Part shown: positions 52,508 through 61,112 of the stretch, one piece after another
Numbering within the stretch: position 1 is the stretch's first letter
Layout: each line of letters opens with the position of its first letter
NCBI GenBank assembly: GCA_023265995.1
Contig: JAHFSA010000002.1
Location: 124,001-188,000, forward strand
From: Perlucidibaca sp.
GTDB lineage: Bacteria > Pseudomonadota > Gammaproteobacteria > Pseudomonadales > Moraxellaceae
DNA length: 64,000 nt
Direction of reading: 5' to 3'
Notes under the pieces: model-generated
Seen by the model: the letters and a program-made list of their open reading frames with translations, nothing else
Told to the model about the DNA's origin: nothing
The model's database searches: none
Position numbers and translations under genes: made by a program

Positions 52508-52682
52508 AGCTTCCTCCCCAAGGCCGGGCCCCGGTGCTGGAACCCGCAGGCGCCTCGCCCAGCCACGATCGACCCATAGCCGACGCGGGTCAAGCACCGG
52601 CCGTACCATCCATCGACTAAATTGAAATGGGCAGGCTGGCTCTGGCAGGCTGTGGCCATTGCCCGCCCGCTACACCGAGCCC

Positions 52683-53018
52683 ATGACAAACGCCAGAAAA
52701 TCCAGAAGCCGCCGGCTTCGCAAGAAGCTTCATCTCGGGGAGTTCCAGCAGCTTGGCTTTGACGTCGGGCTTGAGCTGTCCGGCAGTCTCTCCAGCCAGC
52801 AAATAGAACAGTTCTGGGATGCCTTCATCGCCGATGCCATAGAGGCCAACCACCTTCTGTATGGCGGTGGCGTGAGCGGCTTTGTCATGCCCGAGGGACG
52901 CCTGTCAGCAACCGCCTCGCATCAGGATGTGGTCCGGGCATGGCTCCAGGCCAGACCCGAGGTCGCATCCGTCAAGATCGGCCCCCTGGCCGATGTCTGG
53001 TATCCGGACTGGCTCTGA
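52683..53018 (+). CDS. YggL family protein
   Basis: KSRSRRLRKKLHLGEFQQLGFDVGLEL..WDAFIADAIEANHLLYGGG. Confidence 0.92.
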   Translation: MTNARKSRSRRLRKKLHLGEFQQLGFDVGLELSGSLSSQQIEQFWDAFIADAIEANHLLYGGGVSGFVMPEGRLSATASHQDVVRAWLQARPEVASVKIGPLADVWYPDWL

Positions 53019-53060
53019 CCTTTATACTTGGTACATCACGAATACAAATATGGTTCCGGC

Positions 53061-53759
53061 ATGAAAGACCCGCTACTGACCTCCCTGCGCCGCCAGCTCA
53101 AGGCCGAAGCTCCGGTAGTGAAACCCGTGGCAGCGACGCCGGCCGTCCGGCGCGACCCCGATGCCGACCTCAGCGACGAGGAGCTGTTCGCCAAAGCCAC
53201 GCTGGGTGCCCGCCCGGTGACGGCCACGCCGGTGCCTCCTCCGCCGCGCGCCACGAAGCCGCGCAAGCCCGACGCCATGACGCTGCTGCGCCGTGCCCAG
53301 GCCGAGGGCGGCGAAGAACGTGACCAGGTCGCGCTCTCGGATACGGTGGCGCTGCAGGCCGGCATCGCACCCGAGGCTGTGCTGGCGTTCAAGCGCAACG
53401 GTGTGCAGGACAAGCAGTTCGACCGGCTCAAGACCGGTCAGCTGGTCTGGAAGGCCGCCGTCGATCTCCACGGCTGCACGCTGGAACAGGCCAGGGAGGC
53501 TGTGCTGCAGCTGCTGGATGAAGCCAGACGGGATGGTGCGCAGGTGGTCAAGATCGTGCACGGCAAGGGCCAGGTCAACGGCCAGGCCCTGCTCAAGACC
53601 GCGGTCAACGGCTGGCTGCGCCAGCTGCAGCCGGTGCTGGCCTTCGCCAGCGCGCCTGCGCGCGATGGCGGCAACGGCGCCGTGCTGGTGCTGCTGCGGC
53701 GCCAGCGCGAGACCGGCACGCCGGTTGATCATCCCGAGAAACGCAGCGACCAGGTCTGA
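53061..53759 (+). CDS. Smr-domain endonuclease-like protein
   Basis: [74 protein letters not shown]. Confidence 0.92.
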   Translation: MKDPLLTSLRRQLKAEAPVVKPVAATPAVRRDPDADLSDEELFAKATLGARPVTATPVPPPPRATKPRKPDAMTLLRRAQAEGGEERDQVALSDTVALQAGIAPEAVLAFKRNGVQDKQFDRLKTGQLVWKAAVDLHGCTLEQAREAVLQLLDEARRDGAQVVKIVHGKGQVNGQALLKTAVNGWLRQLQPVLAFASAPARDGGNGAVLVLLRRQRETGTPVDHPEKRSDQV

Positions 53760-53832
53760 GCCCTGTAAGCTTTACTCACATCGCGCTTCCCGTTACGGTG
53801 CGCGTCCCACTGCCTTTGTACGAGAGCCCTTT

Positions 53833-54387
53833 ATGGAAAGCACCATGGAAAACGCCTACGGGGAAATCATCCGCGCCGTTGGTGAAGACCTGGGCCGACC
53901 CGGCCTGCTCGACACCCCGAAACGCGCCGCCAAGGCGTTCAAGTACCTGTGCAAGGGCTACGAGGAAGACCTCGACACCATCGTCAACGGCGCGGTGTTC
54001 CCGTCCGACAACGACCAGATGGTGCTGGTCAAGGACATCGAGCTGTATTCGCTGTGCGAGCACCATCTGCTGCCCTTCATCGGCAAGGTGCATGTCGCCT
54101 ACATTCCGTCCGGCAAGGTGCTGGGGCTGTCCAAGGTCGCGCGCATCGCCGACATGTATGCGCGCCGTCTGCAGATCCAGGAAAACCTGACCAAGCAGAT
54201 CGCCGATGCCATTCAGCAGGTCACCGACGCCAAGGGCGTGGCCGTGACCATCGAGGCCAAGCACATGTGCATGATGATGCGTGGCGTCGAGAAGCAGAAT
54301 TCGGTGATGAAGACCTCGATCATGCTCGGCCTGTTCCGCGACAACCCGCAGACCCGCAACGAGTTCCTGTCGCTGATCAAAGACTGA
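53833..54387 (+). CDS. folE: GTP cyclohydrolase I
   Basis: [54 protein letters not shown]. Confidence 0.97.
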   Translation: MESTMENAYGEIIRAVGEDLGRPGLLDTPKRAAKAFKYLCKGYEEDLDTIVNGAVFPSDNDQMVLVKDIELYSLCEHHLLPFIGKVHVAYIPSGKVLGLSKVARIADMYARRLQIQENLTKQIADAIQQVTDAKGVAVTIEAKHMCMMMRGVEKQNSVMKTSIMLGLFRDNPQTRNEFLSLIKD

Positions 54388-54424
54388 CGCCAGCGCCGGG
54401 CCGATCCGCCCGGCCAAGCCTGAA

Positions 54425-55177
54425 TCAGACCAGCAGTGCCACCGCCGCCGCGATGTTGTCGACACAGACGGCACCCGGCGGCAGACGCTGCTCGTCGCCA
54501 TCGCGATACTTGCCGGTGCGCACGAGAATGCCCTGCAGACCTGCCGCCACGGCACCCGCAACATCGGCCTCGACATCATCGCCGACCATGGCGACATCCG
54601 CCGCGGCCAGCCCCATGCTGGCACAGGCCAGTTCGAACATGGCCCGACCCGGCTTGCCGATGATCTCGGCCTCCATGCCGGCGGCATATTCCAGCGCTTT
54701 CACGAAGGGTCCGACATCCAGCTCCAGGCGCTCACGCCCCTGGAAATACCGGTTGAGGCCGACCGCGAGCAGCGGCGCGCCCGCGCGCAGCAGCGCGAAG
54801 GCCTGATCCAGGCTGCGGTAATCGAGACCCTCGGCGGCATCGCAGAGCACGACGGCATTGGGCTCTCGGCAGTCGAGACCGGCGAACTCGGCGCGAATGT
54901 CGGGATGCACCAGCAGATAAGGCCTCAACCCGCGCGCACGGGCGGCATCGGCGACTACACGCGGTGCGGCGAAGAGCTGCTCGGCCTGCACCGGCAGACC
55001 AAGGCTGGTGAGTTCGGCCAGGATGGCGGTCTGAGGCCGGCGCGAGGTATTGGTGAGCAGACGCCAGGGCAGCGCGGCGGCATCCAGCGCCTGCAGGGCT
55101 TCGGCGGCGCCGGGCAGCAGACGGCCGCTGTCGGTGAGCACACCGGCAATATCGAGACAGACGCCCCTGACTGACAT
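54425..55177 (-). CDS. HAD-superfamily hydrolase (TIGR01458/NagD-like)
   Basis: GVCLDIAGVLTDSGRLLPGAAEAL, LLTNTSRRP, MVGDDVEADVAGAVAAGLQGILVRTGKY. Confidence 0.9.
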   Translation of the reverse strand: MSVRGVCLDIAGVLTDSGRLLPGAAEALQALDAAALPWRLLTNTSRRPQTAILAELTSLGLPVQAEQLFAAPRVVADAARARGLRPYLLVHPDIRAEFAGLDCREPNAVVLCDAAEGLDYRSLDQAFALLRAGAPLLAVGLNRYFQGRERLELDVGPFVKALEYAAGMEAEIIGKPGRAMFELACASMGLAAADVAMVGDDVEADVAGAVAAGLQGILVRTGKYRDGDEQRLPPGAVCVDNIAAAVALLV

Positions 55178-55251
55178 GGCTCTCACCCTCTCGCTCTCCG
55201 GCATCGTCCTTCACCCTTCTGCATGCGGAACCCTGCCAGCCCGGCTCCGTT

Positions 55252-56160
55252 TCAGGACTGGCGCATGGGTATCGACGGCCGCGCCAGCGCTCCCAGCAGC
55301 GCACCCATGAAGGTAATGGCAACACCCAGCGCGGTACCGCGCGTCAGCGTTTCGTCGAGGAAGGGCACGGCCAGCAGCGTGCCCAGCACCGGCACCGCCG
55401 ACATCATGACCGCGACCTTGACGGCGCCCAGCAGCTCGGCGGCCTTGGCATAGGTCCACATGGCGCAGCAGACCACCACGAAGCCCTGGAAGAAGGCCTG
55501 CAGCGCGATCTCGCTGCCGGTGGCGATATCGATGTGCTTGGGCAGCAGCAGGAGATAGGCCGGCAGATAGAGCAGCGCCGACATCGACACCACACCGAGA
55601 GTGACATCGAAGGCGCGCACCTGCCAGCGCTTGAGCAGCACGGTGAACAGCGCCCAGAGCATGCTGGCACCGAGGAACATGAGGTCGCCCGCCAGGGCTG
55701 ACTGACCGTCATCCTGCTGATTGACGGCGAGCAGCGTGGAGACGCCGGTGACGATCAGGACCAGACCGATCAGGCGTATCCGGCTGGGACGCTCGCGCAG
55801 CAGCATCAGGGCAAAGACCGAAGTGAACACCGGCAGCATGCCCGAAATCAGCACGGCGCCATGGCTGGCCGGGGCATGGAAGAAGCCGGCATAGGCCAGC
55901 AGCGGATAGGCCAGGCCGGCCAGGATGGCGAAGATCAGCGACTGGTAGAGCTCAAGCTGCCGCAGCTCCGGGTGCAACAGGCGCGGCAGCCACCACGGCG
56001 ACAGCACCAGCGCGGCCGTGCCTATGCGCAGCGCGGCGATATCGTAAGGAGTGAGCTGACCCTTGCCGGCCAGGCGCGAGATGATGACGAAGCCGGACCA
56101 GATCAGCAGCGTGATGGCGGCATAGAGATAGCCGGCCTCGGCAGACTTGCTTTCTTGCAT
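55252..56160 (-). CDS. EamA/DMT-family transporter
   Basis: Ten-TM pattern, internal EamA repeat. Confidence 0.9.
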   Translation of the reverse strand: MQESKSAEAGYLYAAITLLIWSGFVIISRLAGKGQLTPYDIAALRIGTAALVLSPWWLPRLLHPELRQLELYQSLIFAILAGLAYPLLAYAGFFHAPASHGAVLISGMLPVFTSVFALMLLRERPSRIRLIGLVLIVTGVSTLLAVNQQDDGQSALAGDLMFLGASMLWALFTVLLKRWQVRAFDVTLGVVSMSALLYLPAYLLLLPKHIDIATGSEIALQAFFQGFVVVCCAMWTYAKAAELLGAVKVAVMMSAVPVLGTLLAVPFLDETLTRGTALGVAITFMGALLGALARPSIPMRQS

Positions 56161-56287
56161 GCGGATGTTTCCGGAGCGTACGGTAAGACGGCACTTTAAC
56201 AAAGCCGTGCCAGGACCAGGAAGCGCCTTGGCATGAAAGCCCCGGACTCGGGTATAACTGCCGGCCTGATCTGCCAGTGATGTCGCC

Positions 56288-58837
56288 ATGTCCGCCGACT
56301 CTGCCACCCTGCTGCCCATCCATGCCGTGCTGCCAGCGCTGTGCGACACGCTGGCGCGGGCACCTGCCCTCGTGCTGCAAGCCCCTCCGGGCAGCGGCAA
56401 GACCACGCGCGTGCCGCTGGCCCTGCTCGGCTGCGCTGGTGGCGGCTGCGCTGGTGGCGGCAGTGCCGGAGCCGAGCCGGCCTGGCTGGCCGGCAAGCGC
56501 ATCGTCATGCTCGAACCACGCCGTCTCGCCGCGCGTTCGGCGGCGCGCTACATGGCCTCGCTGCTGGGCGAGCCGGTCGGCCAGCGCGTCGGCTATCGCA
56601 CCCGTCTCGACACCCGCGTCAGCGCCGCCACCCGCATCGAGGTGGTGACCGAGGGCATACTCGCGCGCCTGCTGCGCGAGGACCCGGAGCTGTCGGCCTA
56701 TGGCGCGGTGATCTTCGACGAGTTCCACGAGCGCTCGCTGCAGGCCGACCTCGGTCTCGCCCTCGTGCGCGAATGCCAGGACGTGCTGCGCGAAGACCTG
56801 CGACTGATCGTGATGTCGGCCACGCTGGACCCCGGCCCGCTCTCGCGCCTGCTCGGCCAGGCCCCCGTGCTCGCCTGCGAGGGCCGCATGTATCCGGTCG
56901 AGGTCCGCTACCGCGCACCCGGCCGCACGCCCCTGCCCGACCATCTGCGCATGGAAATCCTGTGTCTGCTGCGCGAGGAAACCGGCTCGCTGCTGGTATT
57001 CCTGCCCGGCGAAGGCGAGATCCGCCGCCTCGCCGAACGCCTGCACGATGCCCTGCCCGCGCAGGTCGAACTCTGCCCGCTCTACGGCCAGCTCGCCGCC
57101 GAGGCCCAGGATCAGGCCATCGCACCGGCCGCGCCGGGCTGGCGCAAGATCGTGCTCGCCACCGCCATTGCCGAAACCAGCCTGACCATCGAAGGCATAA
57201 CCATCGTGGTCGATGCCGGCCAGATGCGCACGCCGCGCTTCGATCCCGGCTCCGGCATGACCCGCCTGGTCACCCAGCGCATCGCCCAGGCCAATGCCGA
57301 ACAGCGCCGTGGCCGCGCCGGCCGTCTCGGTCCCGGCCTCTGCATACGGCTCTGGAGCGAAGAAGAACAGCAGCGCCTGCGTGCATTCGCGACCCCGGAA
57401 ATCCTCGAGGCCGATCTCGCCGATCTGGTGCTGGAGCTGGCCGCCTGGGGCACGCGTGATCCGGCCGGCATGGCCTGGCTGGATGTGCCGCCGGCACCGG
57501 CCTGGGCACAGGCACGCGAGCTGCTGGGCAGCCTTGGCGCGCTGAACACGGATGGCAGCATCAGCGCGCACGGGCGCGCCATGCTCAGGCTCGGCCTGCC
57601 GCCGCGGCTGGCGCATCTGGTGGTCTGCGGCCGCACTGCCGGGCTCGGCCGGCTCGCTGCCGATCTTGCCGCGCTGCTGGCCGAACGCGATCTGCTGGGC
57701 AGCAGCGCCGGCGCCGACATCCATGCCCGCCTCGCCGTGCTGCGCGGCGAGCGCGAAGCCGCCGGTGTCGATCGCGGCCGTCTGCGCCTGGTGCGCGAAA
57801 GCGCCCGCCGCCTGCATGACAGCACGTCCGCCAGCGACCGGAGCAGCAGCGACAGTCCGGCTGACGTCGGCCGTCTGCTGGCGCTGGCCTGGCCCGATGG
57901 CGTGGCGCGGCGCCGCCCTGGCCGCGACCCGCGCTACCTGCTCGCCAATGGCCGTGGCGCCGTGCTGGCGGCTGACGATGCGCTGGCCGGCGAACCCTGG
58001 CTGGTCGCCGTCGAGCTCGATGGCCAGGCGCGCGAAGCACGCATGTTCCAGGCCGCCACGCTGGACATCGGCACCGTCGAAACACTGTTTGCCGCACAGA
58101 TAGAAAGTCGTGACGAGCTCGGCTGGGATGCCGACGCCGGCGCTGTCAGCGCCCGTCGCAGCCGGCGTCTCGGCGCCATCACGCTGAGCGAAAGCCCGCT
58201 GCCGCGCCCCGATCCGGCCGTGCTGCTGCCGGCCTTCATCGCCGGCCTGCAGGCTGTCGGCAGCGCCGCCCTGCCGTGGACGCCGGCACTGCGACAATGG
58301 CAGGCACGCGTCGGCATCCTGCACAGACTGGAGCCCGGACACTGGCCGGATGTCTCCGATACCGCGCTCATGGCCACCCTCGCCGACTGGGCCGGGCCCT
58401 GGCTGGACGGACTGGCACGCCTCGACGAGCTGGCGACCTTTCCGCTCCATGACGCCCTCGCCCATCTGCTCGACAGACCACGGCAGCAGACTCTGGAGCG
58501 ATTGCTGCCAGCGACGCTGACCGTGCCCAGCGGCTCGGCCGTGGACATCGACTACACGCCGGAGCACGGCCCGGTGCTGGCGGTGAAGCTGCAGGAAATG
58601 TTCGGTCTGGCGGAAACGCCACGACTGGCTGACGGGCGCGTGACGCTGACCCTGCATCTGCTGTCGCCGGCACGCCGGCCGACGGCGGTGACCTCCGATC
58701 TCGCCAGCTTCTGGCGGCAGGGCTATCCCGAGGTCCGCAAGGACCTGCGCGGACGCTACCCCAAACACCCGTGGCCTGATGATCCGCTGAGCGCGCCGGC
58801 GCAGCGCGGCGTCAAGCATCCGCGCAGCGCATCCTGA
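56288..58837 (+). CDS. hrpB: ATP-dependent helicase HrpB
   Basis: QAPPGSGKTTRVPLALL Walker A, IFDEFHERS DEAH-box, MSATLD, QRRGRAGRLGPG. Confidence 0.96.
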   Translation: MSADSATLLPIHAVLPALCDTLARAPALVLQAPPGSGKTTRVPLALLGCAGGGCAGGGSAGAEPAWLAGKRIVMLEPRRLAARSAARYMASLLGEPVGQRVGYRTRLDTRVSAATRIEVVTEGILARLLREDPELSAYGAVIFDEFHERSLQADLGLALVRECQDVLREDLRLIVMSATLDPGPLSRLLGQAPVLACEGRMYPVEVRYRAPGRTPLPDHLRMEILCLLREETGSLLVFLPGEGEIRRLAERLHDALPAQVELCPLYGQLAAEAQDQAIAPAAPGWRKIVLATAIAETSLTIEGITIVVDAGQMRTPRFDPGSGMTRLVTQRIAQANAEQRRGRAGRLGPGLCIRLWSEEEQQRLRAFATPEILEADLADLVLELAAWGTRDPAGMAWLDVPPAPAWAQARELLGSLGALNTDGSISAHGRAMLRLGLPPRLAHLVVCGRTAGLGRLAADLAALLAERDLLGSSAGADIHARLAVLRGEREAAGVDRGRLRLVRESARRLHDSTSASDRSSSDSPADVGRLLALAWPDGVARRRPGRDPRYLLANGRGAVLAADDALAGEPWLVAVELDGQAREARMFQAATLDIGTVETLFAAQIESRDELGWDADAGAVSARRSRRLGAITLSESPLPRPDPAVLLPAFIAGLQAVGSAALPWTPALRQWQARVGILHRLEPGHWPDVSDTALMATLADWAGPWLDGLARLDELATFPLHDALAHLLDRPRQQTLERLLPATLTVPSGSAVDIDYTPEHGPVLAVKLQEMFGLAETPRLADGRVTLTLHLLSPARRPTAVTSDLASFWRQGYPEVRKDLRGRYPKHPWPDDPLSAPAQRGVKHPRSAS
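56429..56458 (+). repeat. 15-bp in-frame tandem repeat within hrpB (GGCTGCGCTGGTGGC x2, plus degenerate third unit)
   Basis: Exact adjacent copies at 56429-56443 and 56444-56458; encodes GCAGGGCAGGGSAGAE. Confidence 0.9.
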
Positions 58838-58871
58838 CCGGCCTGCGGATACGGCATGAAAGCAGCATGAA

Positions 58872-58896
58872 AAAAGCCGGGCAGAGCCCGGCTTTT
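58872..58896. terminator. Rho-independent terminator between hrpB and the DUF2127 operon
   Basis: AAAAGCCGGG-cagag-CCCGGCTTTT. Confidence 0.9.
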
Positions 58897-58914
58897 CATT
58901 GCCATTGCGAACGC

Positions 58915-59376
58915 CTAGATCTGCGCATCACGGCTGATCAGGCGCACCCGCACGAGATAGGCCACGACAGCGGCATTGACCAGCAGCACGGCCACGCGCA
59001 GCCAGGTCACCTCCTCGAAGATCTCGTAGAGCTCGAAGGGCAGATAGATGCCACCGGAGAGTATGGCCAGCCATTCCCCCCAGGTGCGCATGCGCCACAG
59101 CCCCCAGGCCTCGACAAAACGCAGCAGGGCATAGCCGAAGGCCAGCAGGGACAGCAGATAGAGCTTGCCGGCATCGACATGGGCCGCCGCCACCAGCAGC
59201 TCCTGCGGATAGTGCCGGGTCGGATCGATCTGCAGATAGCGCATCAGATCCATGGCCATCGTCTCGATGTCGCGATGCACCAGCGACACCAGGCCGAGCC
59301 CGACAACCAGCACCAGCAGCCCCTTGAAGGCCTCGAACAGGGCAATGACACGAACGCCGCGATCAACGCCCTGCAT
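58915..59376 (-). CDS. DUF2127-like membrane protein
   Basis: MQGVDRGVRVIALFEAFKGLLVLVVGLGLVSLVHRDIETMAMDLMRYLQIDPTRHYP. Confidence 0.85.
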   Translation of the reverse strand: MQGVDRGVRVIALFEAFKGLLVLVVGLGLVSLVHRDIETMAMDLMRYLQIDPTRHYPQELLVAAAHVDAGKLYLLSLLAFGYALLRFVEAWGLWRMRTWGEWLAILSGGIYLPFELYEIFEEVTWLRVAVLLVNAAVVAYLVRVRLISRDAQI

Positions 59377-60253
59377 GACGCGGCTCCTGTGCAGCCAGGA
59401 AGCCGGCTATGGCCTCCGCCACCGCTTCCGGACTTTCGTCGAGATGGAGGTGGTGTCCGCCAGGCAGCGTCAGCAGGCGCAGATCGGCGAACTGCGCCAT
59501 GCGCTGGAGATACGGACCCTCCGGGAACGGCGCGCCCTGCTCGCCCCGGATCAGCAGCGTCGGCGCCGTGATGGCGCGTATGCAGGACAGCACCTGGGGC
59601 TCGCTGAAGCGCATCAGAGAGTGCTGACGCAGGCGCTTGTCGGTACGCCAGACCAGATGGCCGGCCTCGGTGGTTTCCAGGCTGCGCGAGCACAGGATGC
59701 GCGCCGCCGTTTCACTGAGCGAGCCGGTGAGACCGTTCATGCGTGCCTGCACGGCGGCGGCCTCGCCGGCAATGGCCTTGCGCTCGGGCCGGAAGTCGCG
59801 ATAGCTCTCCAGCGCCAGCCGGGTCATGTCGGCGTACTGCTCCGGATCGGCCGCCAGCGGCCCCAGGCCCTCGATCAGCACCAGCCGGTGCACGCGCTCG
59901 GGCATGATGCCGGCCAGCATCAGCGTCATGCCGGCACCCAGCGAATGGCCCAGCAGGATCACCGGCTGATCGGGACAGAGCAGATCCATGGTCGCCAGCA
60001 GGTCATCGAAGTAGTCGGCGTTGTGGTAGCGCAGGCCATCCGGCCTGGGATCGCTGAGCCCGTGACCAGGCAGATCGATGGCATGCAGCGGATGTCCGCT
60101 CAGCAGCGGCGCGATGCGATCGAAGGTGGCGGCATTGTCCATCCAGCCATGCACAGCGATCACCGGCATGGCCTCGCTGTCGGCATGCCAGCTGCGCACC
60201 GCGACATGGCCGCGCCCGAACGGCAGCAGCAGACGTTGTTCGCGGGCCATCAT
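59363..60253 (-). CDS. Alpha/beta hydrolase
   Basis: VHGWMDNAATFDRIAPLL, LLGHSLGAGMTLMLAGIMPERV; catalytic His LPGGHHLHLDESPEAVA. Confidence 0.9.
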   Translation of the reverse strand: MMAREQRLLLPFGRGHVAVRSWHADSEAMPVIAVHGWMDNAATFDRIAPLLSGHPLHAIDLPGHGLSDPRPDGLRYHNADYFDDLLATMDLLCPDQPVILLGHSLGAGMTLMLAGIMPERVHRLVLIEGLGPLAADPEQYADMTRLALESYRDFRPERKAIAGEAAAVQARMNGLTGSLSETAARILCSRSLETTEAGHLVWRTDKRLRQHSLMRFSEPQVLSCIRAITAPTLLIRGEQGAPFPEGPYLQRMAQFADLRLLTLPGGHHLHLDESPEAVAEAIAGFLAAQEPRHAGR

Positions 60254-61101
60254 TCGGCCATCTCCAGCAAGGGCTGGCCAGCCGTCATGGCCTGGATCAG
60301 GCCGATCACGTGATCGGCGGCCTCGTCCGGATATTCAAGCGGAAACATGTGGCCTCCCGGCGACTGCAGATGCTGGAAGTGCTGCTGACGCGCCAATCGT
60401 TCGTGCGTGCCCAGACTGCTGAACTCGCTGTCCTCGCCGGTGATGACGGCGCCCGGCAGGCCGGTCGGATGACGATAGTCCCACATGTTCCAGGGCCCGT
60501 TGCGGAACACGGCAACCTCGGCCGCGGCACTGTAGCGCAGACGCACGCCCTCGGGCACATCCACCAGACCATGGCGCAGGTAGTCGTCGAAGCACTCCGG
60601 CTCGAAGTCGCGGAACAGGGCCTTGCTCTCCAGGCTGGCGCGCGCTGCGGCACGGTCGGGCCAGACCTCGCGGCGATGCTTGCTGCGGCCGGCCGGAGTG
60701 ACGCGATCGATCTGGCCGGTCAGCTTGGCCAGACCCATCATGACTCCGGGCAGACCGTTCATGACCGGCGGATCCATGAGGATGACCGCGGAGAACAGCC
60801 CCGGGTGCCGGTGCGCCGCGATCAGCGTCGACAGCCCGCCCATGGAGTGACCTATGCCGATGACCGGTGTGCGCGACTGCCGGCGCACCGAAGCGGCGAC
60901 CTCGTCGGCCATGTTGGTCCAGCCGGCGTTCACCGGGTAGGCCGGGTCATGGCAGAGCAGCGGCACCTGCAGCACCGCGCCGGCAGGCAGCAGGCGGCGC
61001 AGGAAACGTCCGTAGCAGGCGCTGGGAAAACCGTTGGCATGAGCGAAGTGCAGCACCGGCCGGGTCTGCCCGACAGCGTTGTCATTACCTGAAGTCATCA
61101 T
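60250..61101 (-). CDS. Alpha/beta hydrolase
   Basis: LHFAHANGFPSACYGRFLRRL, IGIGHSMGGLSTLIAAHRHPGLFSAVILMDPP. Confidence 0.9.
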   Translation of the reverse strand: MMTSGNDNAVGQTRPVLHFAHANGFPSACYGRFLRRLLPAGAVLQVPLLCHDPAYPVNAGWTNMADEVAASVRRQSRTPVIGIGHSMGGLSTLIAAHRHPGLFSAVILMDPPVMNGLPGVMMGLAKLTGQIDRVTPAGRSKHRREVWPDRAAARASLESKALFRDFEPECFDDYLRHGLVDVPEGVRLRYSAAAEVAVFRNGPWNMWDYRHPTGLPGAVITGEDSEFSSLGTHERLARQQHFQHLQSPGGHMFPLEYPDEAADHVIGLIQAMTAGQPLLEMAE

Positions 61102-61112
61102 GACCACAGTCC

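Noticed and set aside
55952-58819. 955-aa minus-strand ORF opposite hrpB
   Set aside because: Antisense shadow of hrpB; low-complexity Q/A/G/R composition
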